Shown: positions 24,728 through 32,449 of the stretch, piece after piece
Position numbering within the stretch: the stretch's first letter is position 1
Layout of the letters: each line of letters starts with the position of its first letter
Origin: an uncultured Collinsella sp.
GTDB lineage: Bacteria > Actinomycetota > Coriobacteriia > Coriobacteriales > Coriobacteriaceae
DNA length: 32,538 nt
Reading direction: 5' to 3'
Assembly (NCBI GenBank): GCA_902493545.1
Contig: CABUQI010000003.1
Span: forward strand, 1 to 32,538
Program-made: the position numbers and the translations under genes
The notes under the pieces: model-generated
The model's input: only the letters and a program-made list of their open reading frames with translations
Database searches by the model: none
Told to the model about the DNA's origin: nothing

Positions 24728-26089
24728 TTACAGACCGGCGATGTGATCGGCGGGCGTCGCGACAACCTGTCCGGCGCTCTTGGCGGGACGCTTCTTCTTG
24801 GTCTCGGCCGTGCCCAAAAGCCTCGCCTCAAGACCGCTCACCAAGCGAGCGAGCGGCAGGGTGATGACCAGATAGAACAGGGCGGCAACCACGTACGGTG
24901 TAATGGAGCCCGTCGTGGCCACGATGGTACGGGCGTTCATGACGATCTCGACCACACCCACGGCGGCAAGCAGCGACGTATCCTTGTAAAGCAAGATAAA
25001 CTCGCTGGTCAGCGTAGGCAAAACATTACGGAACGTCTGCGGAATCATGACATAGAGCAGCGTCTGGAACGCGTTCATGCCCAGCGAACGCGCAGCCTCG
25101 TTTTGGCCCTTGGGGATCGATTGAATACCGGCACGGAAGATCTCGCATAGGTACGCAGACGAGTTCATGGCCATGACGATAACGCCAAGCACGTAGTCAT
25201 CAACCTTGACGCCGGCCAACGGCAGACCGAAGAACGCGATATAGATCTGCAGGAACGCCGGCGTACCGCGGATGATATTCACATAGATGCCGGCGAGGCA
25301 GCGCAGGATGCGCGACTTGGAGATGCGCATGAGCGACAAGGCAAAGCCAAAGGGAATTGCCAGCGGAAACGCCACAAGCACGATCGAGAGCGACATAAGG
25401 AAGCCCTTAAAGACGATCGGCAGGCTTTGGACCAAAATGACTGGGTTTAAGAACAGGCGCAGGAACATATTGGAGTTCCAGGCCTCGACCCACGGCTGCT
25501 CCTTAAGATCGGCCAGGAAGTTATCGAAGGCCGTCACGCCCTTGATCTCGACGGAAGGAATTTTTGAAATCTTCTTGGTCGAACCGTCGGCGAGCGTATA
25601 GGTGCCACTAAAGGCCTCATCGCCGCCCTCGACGGGAAACGTCACGCCGTAAACCTCGACACGGAAATAGCCGCCGGCAGGCGCCGTCTCGCCAAAATCA
25701 ATCTTGAGCGTCTGGCCGTCAGCCTTGCACGTGGGCTTCATGGGCGTACGATCCATGAGGTCCTCGCCCGAGAGCATCGTCAATCGCGTGTCATCGGTAC
25801 CAAACGTCGTGCCGTCGACAAACGTCAGCGAAAGACCGCTCAGTTCCTCGTCGGCATCGGCCTGAACTTCCCAGGTGATGCGCGTCTCGGTACCGCCGAC
25901 CACAGCGCTACCCGAACCGGTATTGGGTCGGGCGGTAATCTTTGCGGTCTCAAGCGCCTGGGCGGTCGTGGGCGCATATGCCCCCGCACACACCAGCGCG
26001 AGCGCCACGGCCATGACGCAGGCTAGCTTTTGGAGCAAGGCGGGCAGTGGAAAACGCTGCTCCACGGCCCCTTTGTTCAGTCGAGACAA
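24728..26089 (-). CDS. Amino acid ABC permease with an N-terminal extracytoplasmic domain
   Basis: A 453-residue permease about twice the normal length (roughly 220). Residues 22-45 form a signal or anchor helix (ACVMAVALALVCAGAYAP...), followed by about 150 residues of beta-rich, exported-looking sequence (ITWEVQADADEELSGLSLTF...), then a HisM/GlnP-type membrane domain from about residue 215. The EAA-type coupling loop is NEAARSLGMNAFQTLLYVMI. The TTG at 26089 is chosen because AGGAG stands five bases upstream; the longer frame would run through the preceding terminator. The N-terminal domain may help capture or hold the binding protein at the cell surface, which is inference. The C-terminus carries a basic tail. 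Confidence 0.82.
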   Translation of the reverse strand: MSRLNKGAVEQRFPLPALLQKLACVMAVALALVCAGAYAPTTAQALETAKITARPNTGSGSAVVGGTETRITWEVQADADEELSGLSLTFVDGTTFGTDDTRLTMLSGEDLMDRTPMKPTCKADGQTLKIDFGETAPAGGYFRVEVYGVTFPVEGGDEAFSGTYTLADGSTKKISKIPSVEIKGVTAFDNFLADLKEQPWVEAWNSNMFLRLFLNPVILVQSLPIVFKGFLMSLSIVLVAFPLAIPFGFALSLMRISKSRILRCLAGIYVNIIRGTPAFLQIYIAFFGLPLAGVKVDDYVLGVIVMAMNSSAYLCEIFRAGIQSIPKGQNEAARSLGMNAFQTLLYVMIPQTFRNVLPTLTSEFILLYKDTSLLAAVGVVEIVMNARTIVATTGSITPYVVAALFYLVITLPLARLVSGLEARLLGTAETKKKRPAKSAGQVVATPADHIAGL

Positions 26090-26157
26090 GGTGGCTCCTA
26101 TCGTAGAAGTTGCCGGCAAAACGAGACGGAAATGCTCTCCGTCAAGAGAAGCGCAAA

Positions 26158-26185
26158 GGCCCTCTCCGCCAAAACGGAAAGGGCC
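26158..26185 (-). terminator. Hairpin after the binding-protein gene
   Basis: GGCCCTCTCCG and CGGAAAGGGCC form an 11-bp stem with one mismatch, extended outward by partial pairing of GCGC ends. On the minus strand TTTGCGCTTCTC follows. It probably attenuates rather than fully ends transcription, so that binding protein exceeds permease. Confidence 0.6.
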
Positions 26186-26207
26186 TGCGCACAATCAAGT
26201 AGCTATT

Positions 26208-27068
26208 TTACTTGATGTTGTACTTAGCCATGAGGGCGTCGACGGTACCGTCGTCGGTCAGGTCCTTGATGGCCTGGTTGATGTCGTCCTTGAGCTTGGT
26301 GTTGCCCTGGTTGATGGCGATGGCGTACTCCTCGCCGGTGCTGATCTGCTTAATGGTCTGGCAGGTGTTGAACTGCTCGGCGGTCAGCTGGCTGGCAACG
26401 GAGCGGTTGGTGACTACGGCGTCGCCCTTATCGGACTGCAGGGCGCTGAAGCACTCGGTAGCGTCCTTGTAGGGGACGATCTTGGCCTTGGGGAAGTTCT
26501 CCTGGGCAAAGGACTCGGCGGTCGAGCCAGACTGAACGATGATGGTAGCGTCGGCATTGTTGAGCTTCTCGCTGAAGTTGTCGGCCGTGATGTCGGTGTT
26601 ATCGACCTTGGTCACGATAGCCTGATCGTCCATGTAGTAGGAATCGGAGAAAGTGACTTCCTTCTCACGCTCGGGCGTGTCGGTGATAGCCGCGATGGAG
26701 ACGTCATATTTGGCACCCGAAGCGACGCCCGGAACCAGCGTGTCAAAGTCATTGTTGACATACTCGACATCCAGGCCCAGCTTGTCGCCGATAGCCTTGA
26801 TGAGCTCAAGGTCAAAGCCCTGATAATCGCCGTTGTCATCCTTGTACTCAAACGGAGCGTACTCGGCAGAGGTGCCGACGGTCAGCGTACCGTCCTTGAC
26901 GAGCGCGTACTCCTTGGAGCCGTCGACCTTCTCGACCTTAGCGTCGTCAGAGCTGCTGGAACCGGCATCAGAACCAGAGGTGGCGTTGGACGAGCCACAG
27001 CCCGTCAGTGCGAGGGCGAGCGCCATGGCGCCCGTGGCGGCAAATGCGCCAAGCTTCTTGAGCTTCAT
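26208..27068 (-). CDS. Amino acid ABC transporter substrate-binding lipoprotein
   Basis: A 286-residue family 3 solute-binding protein. The lipoprotein signal is MKLKKLGAFAATGAMALALA followed by LTGC, then a serine/aspartate-rich linker and the binding domain starting at GTLTVGTSAEYAPFEYKDD. The signature GFDLELIKAIGDKLGL and the stretch YDVSIAAITDTPEREKEVTF are typical of polar amino acid binders. The ATG at 27068 is chosen because AAGGAG precedes it; the longer frame has no export signal at its start. It is the first gene of the transporter operon. The arginine in PEREKEV and the aspartate near the C-terminus would contact the amino acid backbone, but the specificity is unknown. Confidence 0.9.
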   Translation of the reverse strand: MKLKKLGAFAATGAMALALALTGCGSSNATSGSDAGSSSSDDAKVEKVDGSKEYALVKDGTLTVGTSAEYAPFEYKDDNGDYQGFDLELIKAIGDKLGLDVEYVNNDFDTLVPGVASGAKYDVSIAAITDTPEREKEVTFSDSYYMDDQAIVTKVDNTDITADNFSEKLNNADATIIVQSGSTAESFAQENFPKAKIVPYKDATECFSALQSDKGDAVVTNRSVASQLTAEQFNTCQTIKQISTGEEYAIAINQGNTKLKDDINQAIKDLTDDGTVDALMAKYNIK

Positions 27069-27125
27069 AATCAGTCTCCTTCCGGTGACCCCGTTTGATT
27101 CAGAGGTCTGCAAAAACTGATGGCT

Positions 27126-27154
27126 ATTATGCACCCGCTTGGGAGAATCTGCAA
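27126..27154 (-). promoter_or_regulatory. Promoter of the amino acid transporter operon
   Basis: On the minus strand TTGCAG (27149-27154) and CATAAT (27126-27131) are spaced by 17 bases, about 60 bases upstream of the binding-protein start. Confidence 0.55.
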
Positions 27155-27215
27155 TTAGAAAACTGATTGAAACAAACCCATAACGTGAATGGAACACTGC
27201 ACTTTGTGACAGTCA

Positions 27216-28082
27216 TTACTGCTGCAACGACCTTAACAGTCTGATTTCAGCCGCATAACCTGCAAGTTCGTTCGGTGTCTCCAAAATGAATGGCAATGCG
27301 CGCAAGCGGCTATTCGATACAATAATCTGCATAACCTGCATACCGCCGCCAAACTCTTCACTACCCAAATAACCCTTACCGATGCATTCGTGGCGGTCCT
27401 TATGGGCGCCGCAAGGGTTCTTCGAATCGTTGATATGCACGGCGCGCAAGCGCTCGATACCCACCACGCGATCGAACTCGTCGAGTACGCCGTCCAGATC
27501 ATGGATGATGTCGTAGCCGGCATCACTCACATGGCAGGTATCCAGACACACGCCCAGCTTGGCCGACAGCTCTGGACGTCTGGCAGCAACACCCCCGATA
27601 ATGCGCGCCAGCTCTTCAAAGCTACGGCCCACCTCGGTACCCTTTCCTGCCATGGTCTCGAGCAGCACCGTCGTCTGCTGCCCCTCAAACATCACCTGGC
27701 ACAAGGTGTCGACGATCATCTGAATGCCGGCATCAGTCCCCTGCCCCACATGCGCGCCGGGGTGGAAGTTGTAATAGTTGCCGGGCAGTGCTTCCAGACG
27801 CTGCAAGTCCTCGGCCATTGCCTCCAGGGCAAACTCGCGCGCCCGCTCTTTGGCAGAACAGGGGTTGTAGGTATAGGGGGCATGCGCCACGAGTGGGCCA
27901 AAATCGTTTTGTTCCATAAGCTCGCGCAGGGCCGCCACATCATCCATGTCAAGGTCTTTCGCCTTGCCGCCGCGCGGGTTGCGCGTAAAGAATGCAAAGG
28001 TATTGGCGCCAACGGATAGCGCCGTCTCCCCCATCGCCCGATAGCCCTTCGTCGTCGAAAGATGGCACCCAATCGTCAGCAT
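27216..28082 (-). CDS. nfo: Endonuclease IV (AP endonuclease)
   Basis: A 288-residue AP endonuclease family 2 enzyme that cuts DNA 5' to abasic sites in base excision repair. The three-zinc-site motifs are complete: IGCHLSTTKGY at the start, NYYNFHPGAHVG in the middle, LLETMAGKGTEVG, then GVCLDTCHVSDAGYD, and HINDSKNPCGAHKDRHECIG near the C-terminus. Length fits the family. GGGGGAG lies six bases before the ATG, and this ribosome binding site directly follows one copy of the 86-bp hairpin repeat. No neighbour belongs to a repair pathway. Confidence 0.94.
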   Translation of the reverse strand: MLTIGCHLSTTKGYRAMGETALSVGANTFAFFTRNPRGGKAKDLDMDDVAALRELMEQNDFGPLVAHAPYTYNPCSAKERAREFALEAMAEDLQRLEALPGNYYNFHPGAHVGQGTDAGIQMIVDTLCQVMFEGQQTTVLLETMAGKGTEVGRSFEELARIIGGVAARRPELSAKLGVCLDTCHVSDAGYDIIHDLDGVLDEFDRVVGIERLRAVHINDSKNPCGAHKDRHECIGKGYLGSEEFGGGMQVMQIIVSNSRLRALPFILETPNELAGYAAEIRLLRSLQQ

Positions 28083-28099
28083 CTCCAGCTCCCCCTCAT

Positions 28100-28185
28100 C
28101 AGTTGCGGTGAAATAGTTCCTGTTTGGCCCCTATTCTGCCGCAAACAGGAACTATTCCACCGCAAGTTATAAAAGGGGCATCAGG
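28100..28185 (-). repeat. 86-bp hairpin repeat, copy A, upstream of nfo
   Basis: A palindromic element with 23-base arms (TTGCGGTGAAATAGTTCC... and its complement), followed by the tail AAGTTATAAAAGGGGCATC as read on the plus strand. It is 84 of 86 bases identical to copy B. The stem difference changes a perfect pair into an A-C mismatch on the plus strand but a U-G wobble on the minus strand, so pairing is kept in the leftward transcript. It ends 18 bases before nfo. Confidence 0.8.
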
Positions 28186-28254
28186 GATGCGGGCCGCCAA
28201 ACACTACGGCTACGGGTGCCAGCATCATAATCCCCTATGCGTCAGCGCCAAGTC

Positions 28255-29274
28255 CTAGAGGGCCAGACGGATTGCATCGATAATGCGCGCGCAGCGCTGT
28301 GTGGCGGCAAGGGGCATGACGGGACTCTCGAGTTTCCCCGCCCGGATGAGCTGGGTCGCATGCTGGATTTCGCCGTAGAAATCATCGACCTCAAACGGGG
28401 CATTTATTTCGAGCATTCGTCCGTCGGAGTACTTCACATGGGCGAGCTCGGGGCGATGGAGACGCTCGATTTCCAACGAGCCCCGCTCGCAGGCAATCGT
28501 TAAGCGGCTTTCATATGCTGCTTTGCCGTCGCACACCATATGAATGGGTATGCCGCCGACGCTCATACGGATCTCGTCGGCCCAATCCACGCGGCCGCCC
28601 GATACGTCACGCCAGCGAACTTCACGAGACGAAACATCGCACGCACCCGCAAGTAGATCCTCAAACCACCCGACCGCATAGCAGCCCATGTCATATAGAC
28701 AACCACCCTGCAACGGGTCGAGCAGATAACTCGAAGGGGACTCACCATAATCAAGTTTTTGCACGCTTTCGATCGAAACGATACGGCCGAGCTCGCCCGA
28801 CGCAAGCAAGCCCTTCACGCGAGTATGCATCGGACAAAACCGATTTTTCATCGCCTCCATAAATGGCACGCCGCACTCACGGGAAACCGAGGCGATCACA
28901 TAGGCCTCTTCTTCATTCAAAACGGCCGGCTTTTCGCACAGTACGGCCTTTCCCGCGCGCAGTGCCCGACAGACCCAATGCGCATGCATGCCATGCGGAA
29001 GAGCCAAGTAGATTGCGTCGACATCGGGGTCGGCAATCAGCGCATCATAAGCCGCATCGCCGCTATCGTCAGCCGTGGCATAACTGTGCGCGGCATCAAT
29101 CGAAAACGCCCTGCAAAACTCCTCAACATGCGAAGGAGTGCGACCGGCGGCAGCCACAAGCCGTGCCCCGTCCACCTCCTTGAGCGACGATGCAAATCGA
29201 TGCGAAATGCGCCCAGCGCCCAAAACGCCCCAACGAACCTCACGCAAATCATCACATGAATCCCGATGGCCCAC
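28255..29274 (-). CDS. Gfo/Idh/MocA-family NAD(P)-dependent oxidoreductase
   Basis: A 339-residue oxidoreductase. The Rossmann motif RWGVLGAGRISHRF is at the N-terminus, the second nucleotide-contact block is DAIYLALPHGMHAHW, and the family hallmark lysine lies in VLCEKPAVLNEEEA. The C-terminal beta domain includes GGCLYDMGCYAVGWFEDLLAG with the usual aspartate and cysteine positions. The GTG at 29274 is chosen because GGGGG stands five bases before it; the longer ORF (to 29352) would translate the hairpin repeat and is rejected. Family members act on sugars, inositols or sugar derivatives; the substrate is unknown. The genes on either side are on the same strand, separated by the repeats. 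Confidence 0.85.
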   Translation of the reverse strand: MGHRDSCDDLREVRWGVLGAGRISHRFASSLKEVDGARLVAAAGRTPSHVEEFCRAFSIDAAHSYATADDSGDAAYDALIADPDVDAIYLALPHGMHAHWVCRALRAGKAVLCEKPAVLNEEEAYVIASVSRECGVPFMEAMKNRFCPMHTRVKGLLASGELGRIVSIESVQKLDYGESPSSYLLDPLQGGCLYDMGCYAVGWFEDLLAGACDVSSREVRWRDVSGGRVDWADEIRMSVGGIPIHMVCDGKAAYESRLTIACERGSLEIERLHRPELAHVKYSDGRMLEINAPFEVDDFYGEIQHATQLIRAGKLESPVMPLAATQRCARIIDAIRLAL

Positions 29275-29286
29275 GACAGCCCCCTT

Positions 29287-29372
29287 CAGTTGCGGTGGAA
29301 TAGTTCCTGTTTTGCCCCTATTCTGCCGCAAACAGGAACTATTCCACCGCAAGTTATAAAAGGGGCATCAGG
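29287..29372 (-). repeat. 86-bp hairpin repeat, copy B, between the aldo/keto reductase and oxidoreductase genes
   Basis: The second copy, with a perfect 23-bp stem (arms at about 29290-29312 and 29331-29353). The stop codon of the aldo/keto reductase (29368-29370) lies inside the repeat. In the leftward transcript the element opens with TGATGCCCCTTTTATAAC and is followed by CTGAAGGGGGCTGTC, so the CCCC arm could pair with the ribosome binding site of the oxidoreductase. Confidence 0.8.
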
Positions 29373-30555
29373 AGCGCGTTTTGCAAAAGGCTTTAAGCGC
29401 AGCCGTTACGGGGCCAGGCTGGAAACGTCGGCGCACATCGTCGAGACGCTCGGGAATATCGATGTGCTGCGGACAGTGCCGCGCGCATTTGCCGCATTTG
29501 ATGCAATTGCTCACCAACTTGGGCTCGCTTGTACGCACCGCGCTCGCCGTAAAGTATTGAGACAGCCCCGTAAACCAACTATGCGCGTAGCTCGCGTTGT
29601 AGGCGCCAAAGCAGCCGGGAATATTGATACCCTTGGGGCACGGCATGCAGTAGCCGCACCCCGTACAGGGCACGCGATTCGATTTCTCAAACTCTCCCAG
29701 CACACGTGCGATGGTATCGAGCTGAGTAGCTGTCATCGAATCCGGCAGTGCGCGATCCGCCAATGCCGCGTTCTCGTCCACCTGCGCGGTATCGGTCATA
29801 CCCGATAGCAGCATCGTGACCTGAGGATGATTCCACACCCACGAAAGGCCCCAAGCAGCCGGCGTCTTCAGGTACGGATCGCGTACGTCATCGAACACGG
29901 CGCGGGCCCGCGGAGGTAGCTTGCCCGCCAGGCGTCCACCCAAAAGCGGCTCCATCACAAACACCGCGAGCCCGCGCTCGGCGGCTGCCATGAGTCCCGC
30001 CGTTCCCGCTTGGTAGCGCTCTCCAGCGTAGTTGTACTGGATCTGGCAAAAGTCCCAGTCATACGCGTCAAGCATCGTGAGGAAGTCCGCCGCACTGCCG
30101 TGGTACGAAAAACCTATCTGGCGAATACGCCCCGCCGCCTTTTGGTGCGCAATCCAGTCCTCGATACCCAACGCTACCACGCGCTCCCACTGCGCGGGCG
30201 AGGTGATGTTGTGCATAAGGTAATAGTCGATATGGTCAGTCCGCAAACGGCGCAGCTGCTCGTCGAAGAACCGATCGAAATCCTCCGCACATTTGCACGA
30301 AGCGTGCGGCAACTTGGTCGCGAGCAAAATCTGGTCGCGCAGCCCCAGGCGCTCAAGCGAAGCTCCCACACAAGCTTCGTTACCGGGGTAGAGATAGGCC
30401 GTGTCCAGATAGGCTATTCCTTGCTCCACCGCACGGGAAATGATGGCATCGGCCGTCTTCGCATCGGGGTGTCCCGGCGCACCGGGAAACCTCATGCAGC
30501 CCAGTCCCAGCACCGAGATACGGTTGCCGCTTTTGGGGTCAACACGATATTGCAC
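29368..30555 (-). CDS. Aldo/keto reductase with C-terminal [4Fe-4S] ferredoxin domain
   Basis: A 395-residue protein combining an aldo/keto reductase TIM barrel with a ferredoxin-type domain. The barrel begins with ISVLGLGCMRFPGA; the catalytic tetrad residues appear as Asp and Tyr in YLDTAYLYPGNE, Lys in LATKLP and His in DYYLMHNI. The C-terminal part has CTGCGYCMPCPKGINIP and CIKCGKCARHCPQHIDIP, enough cysteines for two clusters. Such fusions are common in anaerobes and are thought to take electrons from ferredoxin-like donors. The start is GTG, preceded by GGAGGGG. The stop codon falls inside the hairpin repeat copy B. Confidence 0.88.
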   Translation of the reverse strand: MQYRVDPKSGNRISVLGLGCMRFPGAPGHPDAKTADAIISRAVEQGIAYLDTAYLYPGNEACVGASLERLGLRDQILLATKLPHASCKCAEDFDRFFDEQLRRLRTDHIDYYLMHNITSPAQWERVVALGIEDWIAHQKAAGRIRQIGFSYHGSAADFLTMLDAYDWDFCQIQYNYAGERYQAGTAGLMAAAERGLAVFVMEPLLGGRLAGKLPPRARAVFDDVRDPYLKTPAAWGLSWVWNHPQVTMLLSGMTDTAQVDENAALADRALPDSMTATQLDTIARVLGEFEKSNRVPCTGCGYCMPCPKGINIPGCFGAYNASYAHSWFTGLSQYFTASAVRTSEPKLVSNCIKCGKCARHCPQHIDIPERLDDVRRRFQPGPVTAALKAFCKTRS

Positions 30556-30701
30556 TGCCCCTCCTCTCCCCTCGAAGCTCTAATGAGGCGAAACACAACG
30601 GCCACGCCATCAAAACACATTGGAATCGCAATCGAGAACGTATCGTAACGTAGCAGCAATCGAGCCATCACGACACCGCTTTAACATCAGCAAAAAGCCC
30701 G

Positions 30702-30911
30702 ATGAAAGGAGGCGAACGGACCACGCGTGAGGACGCCTATCCCTACCCCGGCGAACAATACATCCTCTCGGTCGACCGTTACCAGATCGAGGTCATGGAC
30801 CATCTGGACGAGCTTCCCGCCACGGGTGCCGTCATCTTCTGTACCTTCCCCAAGGTGCGCGATGGCGTTGGATATCCCGCACGCGTTTTCGCGGTCTGCC
30901 CTGCAGTGTAG
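30702..30911 (+). pseudogene. Remnant of a cyclase-family (kynurenine formamidase-like) protein
   Basis: A 69-codon frame whose residues from about 13 on (YPYPGEQYILSVDRYQIEVM, then DHLDELPATGAVIFCTFPKV) look like the C-terminus of putative cyclase/kynurenine formamidase-like proteins, ending at PARVFAVCP as those do. The upstream metal-binding HxGTHxD motif and about 200 residues are absent; the first dozen codons look unrelated. AAAGGAGG sits inside the first codons rather than before the ATG. A deletion remnant is the best reading; a small expressed protein is possible. Beyond it, 30556-30701 and 30912-31031 hold no other gene that I can see. Confidence 0.5.
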
Positions 30912-30986
30912 CGTCCAGGCAAACATTTCTTTTTATAACTGCCGCCCCACGCACCCACAAATCACCCTGGCGGCATACAATCCATC

Positions 30987-31009
30987 AGGCGCCCCTTACG
31001 CGGGCGCCT
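30987..31009 (+). terminator. Rho-independent terminator upstream of the ketopantoate reductase gene
   Basis: AGGCGCCC and GGGCGCCT form an 8-bp stem followed by TTTTAT on the plus strand, ending only 23 bases before the next start codon. It may close the transcript of the lost cyclase gene or act as an attenuator for the reductase. Confidence 0.7.
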
Positions 31010-31031
31010 TTTATATGGGGAGATGATTCGC

Positions 31032-31946
31032 ATGCAGATCAACAAGGTCGCCTTTATCGGCAAGGGCGGCGTCGGCCTGCTCTACGGCAGCATGATCGCC
31101 AGGGCGCTCGGCAACGACGCCGTCGAATACGTTATGGATGACGCACGTTTTGAGCGTCACGCGGGCGATGCGCTCACCGTCAACGGCAAGCCCTGTGCGC
31201 TCAAATCCGTCCGCGTCAGCGAGGCAGTGCCCGCCGATCTGGTCATTCTCACGGTCAAGACGACTGGACTCAACCAAGCACTCAAGACTATGGAGCGCGT
31301 CGTGGGACCCAACACGCTCATCGCCTCGCTATGCAACGGCATTACGAGCGAGCAAAAGATTGCCGAACGCTTTGGCTGGGAGCATACCGTTCTTGGTATC
31401 TGCCAGGGCATGGACGCCGTGTTCCTCAACGGCGCGCTCACCTTTACCAATGCGGGCGAAATCCGCTTTGGCGCAGCCGCCGGCACCGACCCCGCGACCG
31501 TCGCCGCTATCGACGAGCTCTACACGCACTGCGGCATCGCCCATACCGTCGAGAGCAACATTGCGCACCGCATGTGGGCCAAACTCATGCTCAACGACGG
31601 CATCAACCAGACCTGCATGGCCTACGGCGGGACCTACGGAAGCGCCACGGAGCCGGGCTCCGAGCAGCGTCGCTGCTTTGTTTCCGCCATGTGCGAAACG
31701 CTTGCGGTCGCCAACGCCGAGGGCGTTGAGCTGACCGAGGCAGACCTGACGCAAATGGTGCACCTCATCGAGGGAATCGACCCCGCCGGTATGCCCTCGA
31801 TGGCTCAAGACCGCATCGCAAGACGCAAAACCGAGGTTGATGAGTTCGCGGGCACCATCTGCCGCCTCGCAGCCAAACACGATATCCAGGCACCACAAAA
31901 CGAGTGGCTCTATCGGCGCATCCGCGATATCGAGAAAAGCTGGTAG
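31032..31946 (+). CDS. 2-dehydropantoate 2-reductase family protein (PanE/ApbA)
   Basis: A 304-residue ketopantoate reductase-like enzyme, which in pantothenate synthesis reduces ketopantoate with NADPH. The dinucleotide motif is KVAFIGKGGVGLLYGSMIA at the N-terminus, the second block is DLVILTVKTTGLNQAL, then SLCNGITSE. The catalytic lysine lies in HRMWAKLMLNDGINQTCM. The C-terminal helical domain is complete. The ATG at 31032 is used because GGGGAG is nine bases upstream, whereas it would abut an ATG at 31023. No other pantothenate gene is near, so a different 2-oxoacid substrate is possible. Confidence 0.85.
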   Translation: MQINKVAFIGKGGVGLLYGSMIARALGNDAVEYVMDDARFERHAGDALTVNGKPCALKSVRVSEAVPADLVILTVKTTGLNQALKTMERVVGPNTLIASLCNGITSEQKIAERFGWEHTVLGICQGMDAVFLNGALTFTNAGEIRFGAAAGTDPATVAAIDELYTHCGIAHTVESNIAHRMWAKLMLNDGINQTCMAYGGTYGSATEPGSEQRRCFVSAMCETLAVANAEGVELTEADLTQMVHLIEGIDPAGMPSMAQDRIARRKTEVDEFAGTICRLAAKHDIQAPQNEWLYRRIRDIEKSW

Positions 31947-31983
31947 CGCCAACGCGCCGCATTCAACAGCCTTAACAGCAAAA

Positions 31984-32014
31984 CCGCCGCAAGGGAACCT
32001 TTCCCCTGCGGCGG
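31984..32014. terminator. Bidirectional terminator after the ketopantoate reductase gene
   Basis: A 14-bp stem with one mismatch (CCGCCGCAAGGGAA and TTCCCCTGCGGCGG) and a three-base loop. On the minus strand TTTTGCTGTT follows, so it is strongest for the small leftward gene at 32056. Confidence 0.8.
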
Positions 32015-32055
32015 CCTTCATCTTCGTCTATGACCGGCGGTCGATCTCGCAACAG

Positions 32056-32262
32056 TTAGCGTTGCGACTCCGGCACCTCGTCCTCGTCATCGCGGCAAAG
32101 AACCACGCCCACGCTTCCCAGCAGCGCGGCCGCGATCAGCGCGCCGACCACGATAGGAGCAGCCCCGCATGTCCCCTGCATGCCCGCGACGAGCGCGGCC
32201 GTGGGACCAAGGCAGCCAAGCATCAACGCGACGACGGCAACGGCGATATCTCGAGCATTCAC
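32056..32262 (-). CDS. Small membrane protein of unknown function
   Basis: A 68-residue protein with two hydrophobic helices (about residues 6-27 and 36-56) separated by a short loop with a single cysteine, and an acidic C-terminal tail (CRDDEDEVPESQR). I do not recognise it. GGGGGAAG lies upstream, but farther from the ATG than usual. A convergent terminator follows the stop, supporting that this is a real transcription unit. The role is unknown. Confidence 0.55.
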   Translation of the reverse strand: MNARDIAVAVVALMLGCLGPTAALVAGMQGTCGAAPIVVGALIAAALLGSVGVVLCRDDEDEVPESQR

Positions 32263-32449
32263 AAGACCACTTCCCCCAAGAGAAAGACCTTATTTCTCAT
32301 GAACTAGTGTGCCCCGCATCCATACGCCCAGCGTACCGCCACGGTAAGGGCTCTGTTAACTCAAACGCACATAAAGAACGGACGCCTTTACGTTGCCCAA
32401 AGGCTCGGTAAAGACGCCCGCCCGTCATGTCCTATTGGCTTAAGGCAGA

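Noticed and set aside
29275..29352. N-terminal extension of the Gfo/Idh/MocA oxidoreductase
   Set aside because: These codons are the hairpin repeat; the family's Rossmann motif begins just after the GTG at 29274.
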